DNA from: SURF-32 sp964648365
Lineage (GTDB): Bacteria; Planctomycetota; Phycisphaerae; UBA1845
DNA: 28,134 bases
Direction: 5' to 3'
Assembly (NCBI GenBank): GCA_964648365.1
Contig: CAZYLK010000069.1
Coordinates: 1-28,134 of the forward strand
Shown piece after piece: positions 1 to 8,292 of the stretch. The notes below the pieces were generated by a model. The model was not told the DNA's origin and did not search any database. It was given only the letters and a program-made list of their open reading frames with translations. Numbering within the stretch: position 1 is the stretch's first letter; every line of letters starts with the position of its first letter. The position numbers and the translations under genes were made by a program.

Positions 1-2742
1 CTGGGCATCCCCACGGCGACGTTCTCGCTGGTCGAGCACTACTGGGACCGGCACATGCTCCCGCTGAAATACACGGAGGGATCGTGCGTCAAGTGCCACA
101 CCGACCCGAACGGCATCGGCCAGTTTGCCGGCGAACCGCGCGGGCGCGTAATCCAGCGGGGCGAAAACCTCTTCACCCGCGCCGGGTGCATCAACTGCCA
201 CCTCGTCGAGGGGATGGGCGACCATCGCAAGGTCGGGCCGGACCTGGCCCACGTCGGAAGCAAGCTCGACGAGGGATTTACTGAGCAGTGGATCTACAAT
301 CCGCGTCAGTTCCGCCCGTCGACGTGGATGCCCCACTTCTTCATGCAGGAAAACAACGGCCCCGGCAGCGAGAACGCGCAGGATCCGCACCCGGTGCTCC
401 GCACGCAGACCGAGGTCGCGGCGATGACGAAGTACCTGTTCACCTTCTCCACGGAGTGGGCGCAGGAACCGCTGCCGCCGGGTCTGACCGGCGACGCCGC
501 CCGCGGCCGCGAGCTGTTTACCTCCACCGGCTGCCTCGGCTGTCACGCCAACCTGTCCGAGTTCGGCGAAGACTGGATCAAGGCGGACCTGCAGAACGAC
601 GGCAAGACGCCGGCCCAGGCGCAGGCGGACTTCGACGCGATGACGTATAACGAGCGCGTCGAATACGCGCTGGAGCACTTCCCCACCGACCGCGATACCG
701 TGTTTGACCCGGAACCGGTCCGGTTCGATCCGCAGCGCGACTACAATCCGCCGATCTTCACCCGCATCGGGCCGGAACTCTCAGCCGTGGGAACGAAGAC
801 GACGGTCGAGTGGCTCTACGCGTGGCTGCGCAACCCGAGCGCGTACTCGCCGAACACGCGGATGCCCAGCCTGCGCCTGACGGAGCAGGAGGCGCTCGAT
901 ATCGCCGCCTACCTCGCCAGCCTGAAGCACGACGAACCGAGCGTCGACCGCTTCCCCGCCGACGAGGCACAGGCGAAGGCCGTGTATGAAGAAGCCTTCG
1001 ACATCCTGGCGACGCAGCGCAGCGAAGCGCGCAGCCGGGCGGTCCTTGAAGATCAGGACGGCGAACTGACGCGGATGATCCAGGCGCTGTTCGCCAAGTC
1101 CGACCTTGCCACGCAGGAGCGGACCCGCGAGCAGCTTGCGGCCATGAGTCTGGAGGACCGGCGCCTCGTCTTCCTGGGCAGCAAGGCCATTTCGCACTAC
1201 GGCTGCTACGCCTGCCACAACATCCCGGGCTTCGAGACGGCCGTGCGGCCGGGCACGGAGCTGACGTTGTGGGCGCAGAAGCCGATCAGCCAGCTCGACT
1301 TCGGCTTTTTCGGCCACGGCACCGAGGAACTTCGCGAGCAGCCGCACAACAAGGAACTGTTCGCCCGGCTCTACCCGCCGCACCGCGAAGACCTGGTTGA
1401 TCTGGCCCGCGGGCATAACCCCGAGCAGCAGATCCACACGACGCACGCCGGCTTCGCCTACCACAAGATGCGCAATCCGCGGATATGGGACCGCAAGAAG
1501 CTCAAGAAGCCGTTCGACAAGCTCAAGATGCCGAACTTCTACTTCTCGGAGGAGGAGTCGGACGCCCTGGTGACGTTCCTGATGGGGCGTACGGATCCGC
1601 GCGTCAACCACAACCTCAAGGTCGAGTACGACGACGCCCGCAGCGCCATCGCCGCCGGGCGCGGGCTCATTCGGGATTTGAACTGCATCGCGTGCCACCA
1701 GATCGAAGACAACGTCGCCACCGTGCAGCAATACTTCCGCGTCAGCGAGGCGGGTCGGACCCGCTTCGACGAGGACAACGCCCCGCCGAACCTGCGCGGC
1801 GAGGGCGCCAAGATTCAGCACAACTGGTTCTACGAGTTTCTCAATCACGTCGAGCCGCTTCGCCCGTGGCTGGATATCCGTATGCCCAGCTTCACGCTGA
1901 CGCCGGAGGAGACCACGACGATCGTCGAGTACTTCGCCGGCCTGGCGCAGGACGATGCGCGGCGGCTCTCGCGACACTTGAAGCCGGTCAATGACTACGT
2001 CGCGGCCCAGGAGGCGAAGAACGAGCCGTTCGTAAGTGACGGCCGCACGCTCCCGCCCGGCCACGACTGGTTCCTCGATCCCGCACTGGAGGACGAAGCC
2101 GATCTGCTGGCGGAATACGCGATTACCAACCGCCTGGCCCGATCGTTCGAACTGGATCCGGCCGAAAACACGGCGGCGCAACTGGCGGAGCGGTTCCACA
2201 GCGCGCTGCAGGACGTCACGTTCCTGCGCGACCTGTACGACGTGCGCTACCCGTTCGTCGACGCGCCGCGGCCTTTTGTCTCAGATGAGCACTTCCAGCG
2301 CGGCGAACAACTGCTGCTGGAACTGGGCTGCCTGAAGTGTCACGTGCTGGGCGATCCGAGCGTGGACGGCGCGAATAAGGCTCCGACGGCGCCGAACCTG
2401 AACCTCTCTTATCGACGCTTGCAGCAGAACTGGATCCGCAACTGGCTGAAGGCCCCGTCCGTCATCCAGCCGGGCACCAAGATGCCGGGCCTCTTCCCCG
2501 AGCGCGGCACGCAGAGCGCCTTCGTGGACTTCGGCGACATTCGGGCCGAGTTTGAGGCGAAGTATGGCGCCACGGCGACCGCGCAGATCGAAATGATCAT
2601 CGACTACCTCTACCACGCCGGCCTGCGCAACCACACCGCCATCGACCCGAAGGTCGCGGCCGCGCAGCAGGCGCAGCCGGATGCGGGCGATGAGGAGTTC
2701 TTCGAGGAGGAAGAAGAGTTCTTCGAGGAAGATGATGGGTGA
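1..2742 (+). CDS. Large multi-haem c-type cytochrome (5' end outside window)
   Basis: The reading frame is open from the first base, so the N-terminus lies upstream; the ATG at 55 is internal. Six CxxCH haem-binding motifs are visible, with the first Cys codon at 85 (CVKCH), 187 (CINCH), 532 (CLGCH), 1204 (CYACH), 1684 (CIACH) and 2329 (CLKCH). Several are followed by class I cytochrome c style Met-Pro distal ligand motifs (WMPHF, RMPSL, KMPNF, RMPSF, KMPGL). This means serial mono-haem cytochrome domains in a protein that must be exported for haem attachment. Electron transfer, perhaps as a subunit of a respiratory complex, is inferred; the partner genes would lie upstream. The C-terminus is a striking acidic tail of Glu, Asp and Phe-Phe pairs. 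The stop overlaps the start of the next gene. Identity as a multi-haem cytochrome is certain; the exact complex is not. Confidence 0.93.
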   Translation: MGIPTATFSLVEHYWDRHMLPLKYTEGSCVKCHTDPNGIGQFAGEPRGRVIQRGENLFTRAGCINCHLVEGMGDHRKVGPDLAHVGSKLDEGFTEQWIYNPRQFRPSTWMPHFFMQENNGPGSENAQDPHPVLRTQTEVAAMTKYLFTFSTEWAQEPLPPGLTGDAARGRELFTSTGCLGCHANLSEFGEDWIKADLQNDGKTPAQAQADFDAMTYNERVEYALEHFPTDRDTVFDPEPVRFDPQRDYNPPIFTRIGPELSAVGTKTTVEWLYAWLRNPSAYSPNTRMPSLRLTEQEALDIAAYLASLKHDEPSVDRFPADEAQAKAVYEEAFDILATQRSEARSRAVLEDQDGELTRMIQALFAKSDLATQERTREQLAAMSLEDRRLVFLGSKAISHYGCYACHNIPGFETAVRPGTELTLWAQKPISQLDFGFFGHGTEELREQPHNKELFARLYPPHREDLVDLARGHNPEQQIHTTHAGFAYHKMRNPRIWDRKKLKKPFDKLKMPNFYFSEEESDALVTFLMGRTDPRVNHNLKVEYDDARSAIAAGRGLIRDLNCIACHQIEDNVATVQQYFRVSEAGRTRFDEDNAPPNLRGEGAKIQHNWFYEFLNHVEPLRPWLDIRMPSFTLTPEETTTIVEYFAGLAQDDARRLSRHLKPVNDYVAAQEAKNEPFVSDGRTLPPGHDWFLDPALEDEADLLAEYAITNRLARSFELDPAENTAAQLAERFHSALQDVTFLRDLYDVRYPFVDAPRPFVSDEHFQRGEQLLLELGCLKCHVLGDPSVDGANKAPTAPNLNLSYRRLQQNWIRNWLKAPSVIQPGTKMPGLFPERGTQSAFVDFGDIRAEFEAKYGATATAQIEMIIDYLYHAGLRNHTAIDPKVAAAQQAQPDAGDEEFFEEEEEFFEEDDG

Positions 2743-3112
2743 CCCGGCGGGTGCCGTGGGATTCGAGTTCGGCCTCAGCCGGGATGTTCGGCTGCGCGAA
2801 CTGCACGCGATGCTCTCGCACGTCAGACGCTGGGCGGCGCGACATTCCACCCGTGTTCGCCGATGCCTCGCCGTGCAGCGTGATGATCAGATTGCGGTTT
2901 TCGTTGTCCCGCGATCCGGCAGGTATGATTTCGACCTGAGTGATCTGTTGACGGGCCTGGACCTCGAACTGGCCGAGCAGTTCCGCGCGTGCCCGTGCGA
3001 CGTACTGCAGATGCCATACCGGTCGTCGGGGGATGCCGTACGTTCGGCCGGGACGCAGCTATCGGTCTTGGTTTACGACGAAGTCATGGCGGGGGCGGAT
3101 GCGAGCGACTGA
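2735..3112 (+). CDS. Small conserved-looking hypothetical protein coupled to the cytochrome gene
   Basis: About 125 residues; family not recognised. The frame is open further upstream, but the chosen ATG (2735; a second ATG sits at 2732) has a GAGGAA ribosome-binding-like stretch at 2725-2730 inside the acidic-tail codons of the cytochrome, and starts 8 bases before that gene's stop, so translation is probably coupled. The sequence has alternating hydrophobic beta-like stretches (QIAVFVVP, QLSVLVYDEV), no signal peptide and no transmembrane helix, so it is likely a small cytoplasmic alpha/beta protein. It ends 8 bp from the end of the oppositely oriented gene at 3121. A role linked to the respiratory complex is only suggested by position. 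Confidence 0.6.
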   Translation: MGDPAGAVGFEFGLSRDVRLRELHAMLSHVRRWAARHSTRVRRCLAVQRDDQIAVFVVPRSGRYDFDLSDLLTGLDLELAEQFRACPCDVLQMPYRSSGDAVRSAGTQLSVLVYDEVMAGADASD

Positions 3113-3120
3113 CGGCGCCT

Positions 3121-3963
3121 TCAGCACCCCGCCTCAAGCTCGCACACGGCCACGTCGTGCCCGCCGCGTGACAGGCCGGTCCATTTGCCCGTCGCCTTGC
3201 CTTTGCCGTTCGTGGTCTTCTCAATCGGGTCCGCGCCGTCAAGCGTAAACGTCACGGGCAGGCCCGGCGTCGCGGTCTTGAGCTTGCCCACCACCTTCGT
3301 GCCGCCCTTCTTGCACTTGGCCGAGAGTTTGGCCCCGTCGCCGCAACCAGGCTCCTGTCCGGCGCAGATCCCGCGGATCATCCAGTTGCCCGGAAACCGG
3401 AACGCGTCGATCCGGTCCCACTGCTCGTCCGACGGGTAGGTTGGCGGGTCCGGTACGTCGCCCTGCGTGTACGACGCGACCCACGAGCGACGCTGCGGCG
3501 TGGTCTGATCCAGTGCCGCGGGGAAGTCCCGGAAGCCTTCGTATCCCTCTCGGTTGATCAGCCCGATGAGCACGTCGCCGGGGCCGGCCAGCACGAGGGG
3601 CGGGTTGATCGTGAAGCGATTCCAGTTGCGATCGCCGACGGCCTTGACTTTGACCCGATAGGTCGCCACGTGAACGGCGCCGGTCCCTGGGTTGCCGTCG
3701 CCGTCAGTATCCTTATGGATCACGATATCGACGTCATCACCGATCTGCGTACCCACCTCGCCGATGACCGCCCAGACCTCCGTCAGTTCCAGCGGAAAGC
3801 TCTCCGGCGTGAAGCGATTGAACCAGACGAACTGGCCGTCATCGCCGATGGTCCGGTCCGTGTCGCCGTCCTCGACCTGCATCGAGCAGGATTGCGCCGC
3901 CGTCAGCCCGGCGCCCACGGCCCAGATCGCTGCGGCCGCCAGGATGGTGGGAAACCACCTCAT
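3121..3963 (-). CDS. Secreted hypothetical protein with Asp-rich calcium-type motif and basic C-terminal domain
   Basis: 280 residues. A classical signal peptide (Arg2, Ala-rich hydrophobic core, probable cleavage after LTAA at residue 23) is followed by a beta-rich domain with a DTDGDG motif at residues 85-90 that resembles calcium-binding loops of dockerin or thrombospondin type 3 repeats. After a CGDG linker comes a separate domain of about 65 residues, rich in Lys, Gly and Thr and bounded by Cys (LSAKCKKGG to AVCELEAGC), which looks like a small Ig-like or carbohydrate-binding-type sandwich. A purine-rich AGGGGAGGGGG Shine-Dalgarno lies directly before the ATG. It is divergent from nnrE across 82 bp. 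Extracytoplasmic location is well supported; function is unknown. Confidence 0.82.
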   Translation of the reverse strand: MRWFPTILAAAAIWAVGAGLTAAQSCSMQVEDGDTDRTIGDDGQFVWFNRFTPESFPLELTEVWAVIGEVGTQIGDDVDIVIHKDTDGDGNPGTGAVHVATYRVKVKAVGDRNWNRFTINPPLVLAGPGDVLIGLINREGYEGFRDFPAALDQTTPQRRSWVASYTQGDVPDPPTYPSDEQWDRIDAFRFPGNWMIRGICAGQEPGCGDGAKLSAKCKKGGTKVVGKLKTATPGLPVTFTLDGADPIEKTTNGKGKATGKWTGLSRGGHDVAVCELEAGC

Positions 3964-4045
3964 CCCCCTCCCCTACCAGATTCCGGTGGTCCGAGTCAAG
4001 GAAATTACGCACCGGCGGACCCTCGCGAGGCATCAACCCGATAAG

Positions 4046-4774
4046 ATGCACGCCATGACCCCGCTGATTTTGACCCGTGAACAGGTCCGCACCGTGGATC
4101 GCCTGGCGGTTGAGCGTTACGGCATGTCCGGCCTGGTGCTGATGGAAAACGCCGGGCGCGGGGCCGCCGAGATCATTCGCCGCGAGTTTCCGGCCGTGAA
4201 GACGGCGCTGATCGTCTGCGGCAGCGGCAACAACGGCGGCGACGGCTGCGTGATTGCGCGGCACCTGCACAACGCGGGCTGGAACGTCGTCGTGCTGACG
4301 GCCGGCGCCCCGGCGAAGTTCTCCGACGACATGGCGGCCAACTACCGCATCGTCGACGCCACGCGGCTGACCAGCCTCACAACGACCGACACGGCGGCGC
4401 AGGTCGCATGGCTGAAAAAAACCGCCCGACCGGATGCCGTCCTCGTCGACGCACTGCTGGGGACCGGTTTTCACGGCCAGGTTCGCGAGGATGCAGCCGC
4501 CCTGATCAACGCGATCAACGCCGCGCCGCGGGCCGCGCTGGTCGCGATCGACGTCCCCTCCGGCCTGGACTGCCAGACCGGCGAGCCGTCGAACGCCACC
4601 ATCCGAGCCGACCTGACCATCACTTTTGTTGCGGAAAAATCGGGCTTCGCGTCGCCGCGCGCCGTGCCTTTCGTGGGTAAGATCAGGGTGGCGGACATCG
4701 GGGCGCCGCGCGCATTGATCGACGACGTGGCAGCGGGCCGATGCGGCGGGCGTGCTCGCCTTGACTCCCGATGA
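4046..4774 (+). CDS. nnrE: NAD(P)H-hydrate epimerase (YjeF N-terminal domain family)
   Basis: Repairs damaged nicotinamide cofactors by interconverting the R and S epimers of hydrated NAD(P)H, so that a dehydratase can restore them; cytoplasmic. The 242-residue length suits a stand-alone YjeF_N protein. Family signatures are in order: LTREQVRTVD and GLVLMENAGR near the N-terminus, the GSGNNGGDG nucleotide-binding loop at residues 59-67, DALLGTGF, IDVPSGLD at 168-175, then ADLTITF and the closing ADIGAP. The frame is open far upstream, but homology begins with LTREQ, so the start is ATG 4046 or ATG 4055; no good Shine-Dalgarno separates them. The partner dehydratase (YjeF_C) is neither fused nor adjacent. 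The stop overlaps the next start (ATGA). Confidence 0.92.
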   Translation: MHAMTPLILTREQVRTVDRLAVERYGMSGLVLMENAGRGAAEIIRREFPAVKTALIVCGSGNNGGDGCVIARHLHNAGWNVVVLTAGAPAKFSDDMAANYRIVDATRLTSLTTTDTAAQVAWLKKTARPDAVLVDALLGTGFHGQVREDAAALINAINAAPRAALVAIDVPSGLDCQTGEPSNATIRADLTITFVAEKSGFASPRAVPFVGKIRVADIGAPRALIDDVAAGRCGGRARLDSR

Positions 4775-6033
4775 GTGTTTTGTATTTGTTAGGAATGACG
4801 AGACCCCCACGCGGCTGCTTGACCCTGGCCCGCCAAACGCCGGGTGGCTCGACATCCACCGCGGCGTGGGGCGTCGCGGCCGCGGGCGTATGGGTCGGCG
4901 CGGTCTGCGTGGCGGTGGCGACGGCGGCCGCAACCGCGCAATCGGTCGATCAGGGCGACCCGGGCGCCGGCACGAATGCGGCGGCCCCGATGGCGACGAT
5001 CCGCAGCGCTGACGACTTGCAGGCATGGGCCGGAGAGACGTTTCGCATCCGCCGGACCGATCATTTCATGATCGCGTACGACGGGGAGTACGACCACGTC
5101 CGCCCGCTCACCGGGCGTGTCGAGGCAACCTACGCGGCCGTGGTACGCATGTGCGAGAGCACCGGCATCCGGACGCGCGGCGAGCCGGATGCGCTGCCCG
5201 TCGTGTTCTTCGACCTGTATGAGACGTATCGGGTTCGATCGGCGGCGCTGCAGCCCAACGCCGCGGCGCTGGCGGGCTTCTACAACCAGAACACCAACCT
5301 CGCGTGCTTTTTTAACACGCTCTCCCGCCCGGACGTGATCGAGTTCGACCGCCAGCTTGCGGTCTATCAGCGGGAACTGCTGGAGCTGCGCAGGCAGGGC
5401 CGCTCCGCCGCGGCGGAACAGGCGGCGCTGCAACGACAGCTTACGGCGTTCCGCATCCAGCGCGACGCGATCGTCGAGCGCATCAACCGGCTGGTGATTC
5501 AGCACGAAGTCGCCCACCAGGTGCTGTTCAACCTTGGCGTTCACAGCCGGGAGGCCGAGAATCCGGGTTGGCTGGTGGAAGGGCTGGCGTGCCAGTTCGA
5601 AGTGCCGCAGCGCGCCCATCACGCCGGCCTGGGCGCCGTTAATGAAACACGGCTGGCGGAGTTTCGCCAGGCCTTCGGCCTCGCCGAGGGCGACCCCCCC
5701 CCGCCGGCCGGGCAGCGTCGGGCCGCCTTCGAGACGCGCCGGTTTCTACCGCTGACGGATCTGATCGGCGACGCCCATGCCCTGGCCTCCGGCCGCGGCG
5801 GCGAGCACCTCAGCCTGCGCTACGCCCAGGCGTGGAGCCTCGTGCTGTACCTGCACCGCATGAAGCGGGAAGCATTCGCGGGCTACGTCAATGCGGTGGC
5901 CTCACGACCGGCGGGCTTTCGCACCACGCCAGCGGTGGAGCGGGCTGAGTTCGAGCGGGCGTTCGGAGCCATCGACGACGCATTCGAGGCCGCCTGGCTG
6001 GAGTTCGTTTTTGGTCTGGGAAAGGGGGACTAA
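4771..6033 (+). CDS. Secreted zinc metallopeptidase-like protein, DUF1570 type
   Basis: 420 residues from the ATG that overlaps the nnrE stop (ATGA). An alternative ATG at 4795 would shorten the N-terminus by eight residues and still keep the hydrophobic, Ala-rich leader ending near AAATAQ, which looks like an export signal. The conserved core begins with FRIRRTDHFMIAYDG. A gluzincin-type zinc site is visible: HEVAH at residues 245-249 and a downstream Glu in GWLVEGLA (Glu270). A helical, Arg- and Gln-rich segment precedes the HExxH helix. DUF1570 proteins with this layout are common in Planctomycetota. The substrate is unknown. Translational coupling to a cofactor-repair gene does not suggest a shared pathway. 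The CDS contains a run of nine C at 5694-5702. Confidence 0.82.
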   Translation: MSVLYLLGMTRPPRGCLTLARQTPGGSTSTAAWGVAAAGVWVGAVCVAVATAAATAQSVDQGDPGAGTNAAAPMATIRSADDLQAWAGETFRIRRTDHFMIAYDGEYDHVRPLTGRVEATYAAVVRMCESTGIRTRGEPDALPVVFFDLYETYRVRSAALQPNAAALAGFYNQNTNLACFFNTLSRPDVIEFDRQLAVYQRELLELRRQGRSAAAEQAALQRQLTAFRIQRDAIVERINRLVIQHEVAHQVLFNLGVHSREAENPGWLVEGLACQFEVPQRAHHAGLGAVNETRLAEFRQAFGLAEGDPPPPAGQRRAAFETRRFLPLTDLIGDAHALASGRGGEHLSLRYAQAWSLVLYLHRMKREAFAGYVNAVASRPAGFRTTPAVERAEFERAFGAIDDAFEAAWLEFVFGLGKGD

Positions 6034-6065
6034 GTCACCTGGGGCGGCCGACGGCCGCAACCAAA

Positions 6066-6190
6066 GAGTGAACAAAGGGCGGAAGGGAGTAAGGGCGGAA
6101 GGGAGTAAGGGAGTAAGGGAGTAAGAGGGAAGAACTGTAGTCTGGCCTTCTTCCCTTACTCCCTCGCTCCCTGACTCCCTCACTCCCCTC
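6066..6190. repeat. Inverted arrays of an 8-bp repeat (GGGAGTRA) between convergent genes
   Basis: Units of GGGAGTAA lie at 6085-6092, 6101-6108, 6109-6116 and 6117-6124. The complementary units follow at 6156-6163, 6164-6171, 6172-6179 and 6180-6187 (TTACTCCC, TCGCTCCC, TGACTCCC, TCACTCCC). The arms are flanked by AACAAAG and CTTTGTG, so the whole block could fold into a long imperfect hairpin. It fills the 225-bp gap between two convergent genes and could act as a bidirectional transcription stop, although it lacks a clean T-tract. The same octamer recurs at 16338-16369. Confidence 0.8.
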
Positions 6191-6258
6191 TTTGTGAGGG
6201 CAATTGCGCTCCACACAGAGGACGCTCGCAGAATGGCGAGACGTTCTACTGTCAGAGA

Positions 6259-7872
6259 CTACACGCACATCTTCGATGGCGGCACGGGCTCGGCCTGCGA
6301 TCGTCCCCCCCCCATATCGAAACCCTTGGAGATCGTCCTGACCGCTCGCGCCTTCTGCGCCATGCGGTGGTTGTGTTCGTCGCAGATCATCAGCTTTTCG
6401 AGCGCGTACTCGCGGAACTCTTCCACGCTGAAGCCCTCGGCGAAGCATTTGCCGACGTTGAGGAAATCAGCCGTCAGGCCGTCCTCTTCCGTCACCAGGC
6501 CCTGCGATTCCAGTTCAGTGTAGAGCGGGATTCCCGGATAGGGCGAGAACACGCTCATCTCGACGACGTCCGGCTCGAACTCGTCGATCAACCCCATCGT
6601 CTGCTCGATCTCCGCCCGCGTCTCGGTGGGCACGCCCATCATGAGGAAGCAGTGGAACGACAGACCGTGCCGCTTGATCAGCGCAGCGCCCTCGCGAATC
6701 TGCGACAGCGTGAGCATCTTGTCCATCTTGCTGAGGATACGCTCGCTGCCGGACTCGACGCCCATCTGCATCTGCACGCAGCCGGCCTCTTTCATCAGCG
6801 ACACGATGTCGTCGTTGATGGTGTTGGCCCGCACCAGGCACACCCATTCGATATTCGCCTGCCGCTCGATCAGCAGGCGGCAGATTTCCGCGGTGCGCTT
6901 GCGGCTCTGCACGAAGAGGTCATCCCAGAAGGTAAAGAACCGCGAGTTGTAGCGCTCTTTGAGTTCGAAGACCTCGTTGACAACGTCCTCCGCCTGCCGA
7001 AGGCGCGACTTGCGCGAGCCCCAGACGGTGTTGACGGCGCAGAACGTGCAGGGGAACGGGCACCCGCGCGAGGTCACCATCTCGCCCATCATGTGGGCCA
7101 GCTTGCGCGGCGGCAGCGTATCGCTGTACAGCAGCGCGTCCCGGGCCGGGAACGGCAGGCTGCTGATGTCCTCGATGCGCTCGCGCTGGGGGTTGTGGAT
7201 GATCTGTGACGCCGGCGCGGCCGTGATGGTGGGGTTGAGGATGTTCAGCGTGCGGCTCAGCGTCGCGACGCCGCCGCCGTTTGGTGAGCCGTTCCGCCGG
7301 GCGAAGTCCACCGGCGACCTCCAGCCCGCCTTCCACGACAACCCGTTGACCGCGGCGAGGTTCGGCGACGACTGCTCCAGCGTCTCGATCAGTTCCACCG
7401 TCGTCCATTCGCCCTCGCCGCGGACGGCGAAGTCGACGTTCGGATCGGCCAGGATGCTGTCCACGCAGGTCGACGTGGCCGGGCCGCCGAAGACGACGAT
7501 GATCTTCGGGTTGACGTCTTTGGCCATGCGGGCCAGCACGCGCGCCGAAGCCAGATCGAGCGCCCGGCAGGTAATGCCGAGTACGTCGGGCTTGCGCTGC
7601 GCGATGACGTCGCTGACTTCCTTCCAGATACGGTGATTCGGCTGCTGCAAGGCGTCGAAGTAGCGATGCCAGTTCCGGGCCATGAAGGTCAGCGGATACT
7701 CGGTGTGCTCCACCTCCGTGTCGTAATGCGTCCCCCACTCGGCGTCGTAGAGTTCCACGTCGTGGCCGCGCTGGCGAAGCGTGGCGGCGACGTAGCCCAG
7801 ACCCAGGGGAAAACTCGGATACTGCACGCGGACGAATCGGCGCGCGGGTGGATTAACCAGGAGTACCTTCAT
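6259..7872 (-). CDS. B12-binding-domain radical SAM protein
   Basis: 537 residues. The N-terminus is a cobalamin-binding-type Rossmann domain (MKVLLVNPP, PLGLGYVAATLRQRGHDVELYDAE, then IIVVFGGPATS), followed by the radical SAM core with the 4Fe-4S motif CxxxCxxC at Cys271, Cys275 and Cys278 in SRGCPFPCTFC, and later FFTFWDD, MQMGVESGSE and MMGVPTET elements. This matches the BchE / P-methylase class of radical SAM enzymes, which perform methylations, cyclisations or other radical chemistry, often on lipids or natural products. The N-terminal B12 domain lacks an obvious DxHxxG motif, which is common in this class. No biosynthetic partners lie nearby, so the substrate cannot be named. A run of nine C (6305-6313) encodes Gly-Gly-Gly close to the C-terminus. 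Confidence 0.9.
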   Translation of the reverse strand: MKVLLVNPPARRFVRVQYPSFPLGLGYVAATLRQRGHDVELYDAEWGTHYDTEVEHTEYPLTFMARNWHRYFDALQQPNHRIWKEVSDVIAQRKPDVLGITCRALDLASARVLARMAKDVNPKIIVVFGGPATSTCVDSILADPNVDFAVRGEGEWTTVELIETLEQSSPNLAAVNGLSWKAGWRSPVDFARRNGSPNGGGVATLSRTLNILNPTITAAPASQIIHNPQRERIEDISSLPFPARDALLYSDTLPPRKLAHMMGEMVTSRGCPFPCTFCAVNTVWGSRKSRLRQAEDVVNEVFELKERYNSRFFTFWDDLFVQSRKRTAEICRLLIERQANIEWVCLVRANTINDDIVSLMKEAGCVQMQMGVESGSERILSKMDKMLTLSQIREGAALIKRHGLSFHCFLMMGVPTETRAEIEQTMGLIDEFEPDVVEMSVFSPYPGIPLYTELESQGLVTEEDGLTADFLNVGKCFAEGFSVEEFREYALEKLMICDEHNHRMAQKARAVRTISKGFDMGGGRSQAEPVPPSKMCV

Positions 7873-8148
7873 GCAGCACTGTCCCTTCCCGAGATCGCTC
7901 CCGCCTCGGCGGGCGTTCAGCGGCCGGCGCGGACCGCTCCCGCGGTCGGTGGCGACGTCCCGGCTTATCGGGACTATCGGCAGATTGGGTCGGTCGCCTG
8001 ATGCCGATCGGCGACCTGGGAACCACGGTGGGGCTCGCCGCAGGTCCGACGGCGTCCACGACCTGGCTCAGAAGGGATCCCGAACCCGTCCCTGCACCGT
8101 CCGCGCGGAGTAGATGTCGCGCGAGACCCGCAAGGCCCACGAAGAATT

Positions 8149-8178
8149 TTGACCGGCACCCGCCACGTCGGGTACATT
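8149..8178 (+). promoter_or_regulatory. Candidate sigma70-type promoter for the first propeller gene
   Basis: TTGACC (8149-8154, five of six to consensus) and TACATT (8173-8178, four of six) are separated by 18 bp, about 115 bp before the ATG at 8293. This is a plausible housekeeping promoter; there is no experimental support and the -10 is weak. Confidence 0.4.
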
Positions 8179-8280
8179 CATGTCTCGCCGTATGCGGGTA
8201 CTTGTGTGGGACGGGCAGAGAACGTAGTCGAATTCAGCCCGGACTCCGCGTGGGCGTCCCGGCGACCTTGTCACTGGTTG

Positions 8281-8285
8281 GGAGG
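8281..8285 (+). promoter_or_regulatory. Ribosome binding site deciding the start at 8293
   Basis: A perfect GGAGG lies 7 bases before ATG 8293. The frame is open back to 8149, but only the 8293 start gives a signal peptide directly at the N-terminus. Confidence 0.85.
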
Positions 8286-8292
8286 ATCGAAG

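Larger units (their letters stand above)
7873..8292. other. Divergent intergenic region with hairpins, no convincing gene
   Basis: This 420-bp gap separates the divergently transcribed radical SAM and propeller genes and must hold promoters for both. Two small perfect inverted repeats are visible: GTCCCG-6nt-CGGGAC at 7957-7974 and GGTCGCC-11nt-GGCGACC at 7992-8016. Open frames crossing the region have no recognisable protein character. Confidence 0.6.

Noticed and set aside
781..2199. A 472-codon minus-strand open frame opposite the cytochrome gene
   Set aside because: The plus strand carries six CxxCH motifs across the same region; the antisense product has no recognisable features.
3964..4045. 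A minus-strand TTGACT as a -35 element for the secreted protein at 3963
   Set aside because: The position 17-18 bp downstream is TAGGGG, which matches the -10 consensus poorly and overlaps the ribosome site.
4761..4795. TTGACT followed by an AT-rich stretch at the nnrE / peptidase junction as an internal promoter
   Set aside because: The best -10 match is only three of six and the ATGA overlap already explains expression by translational coupling; too weak to list.
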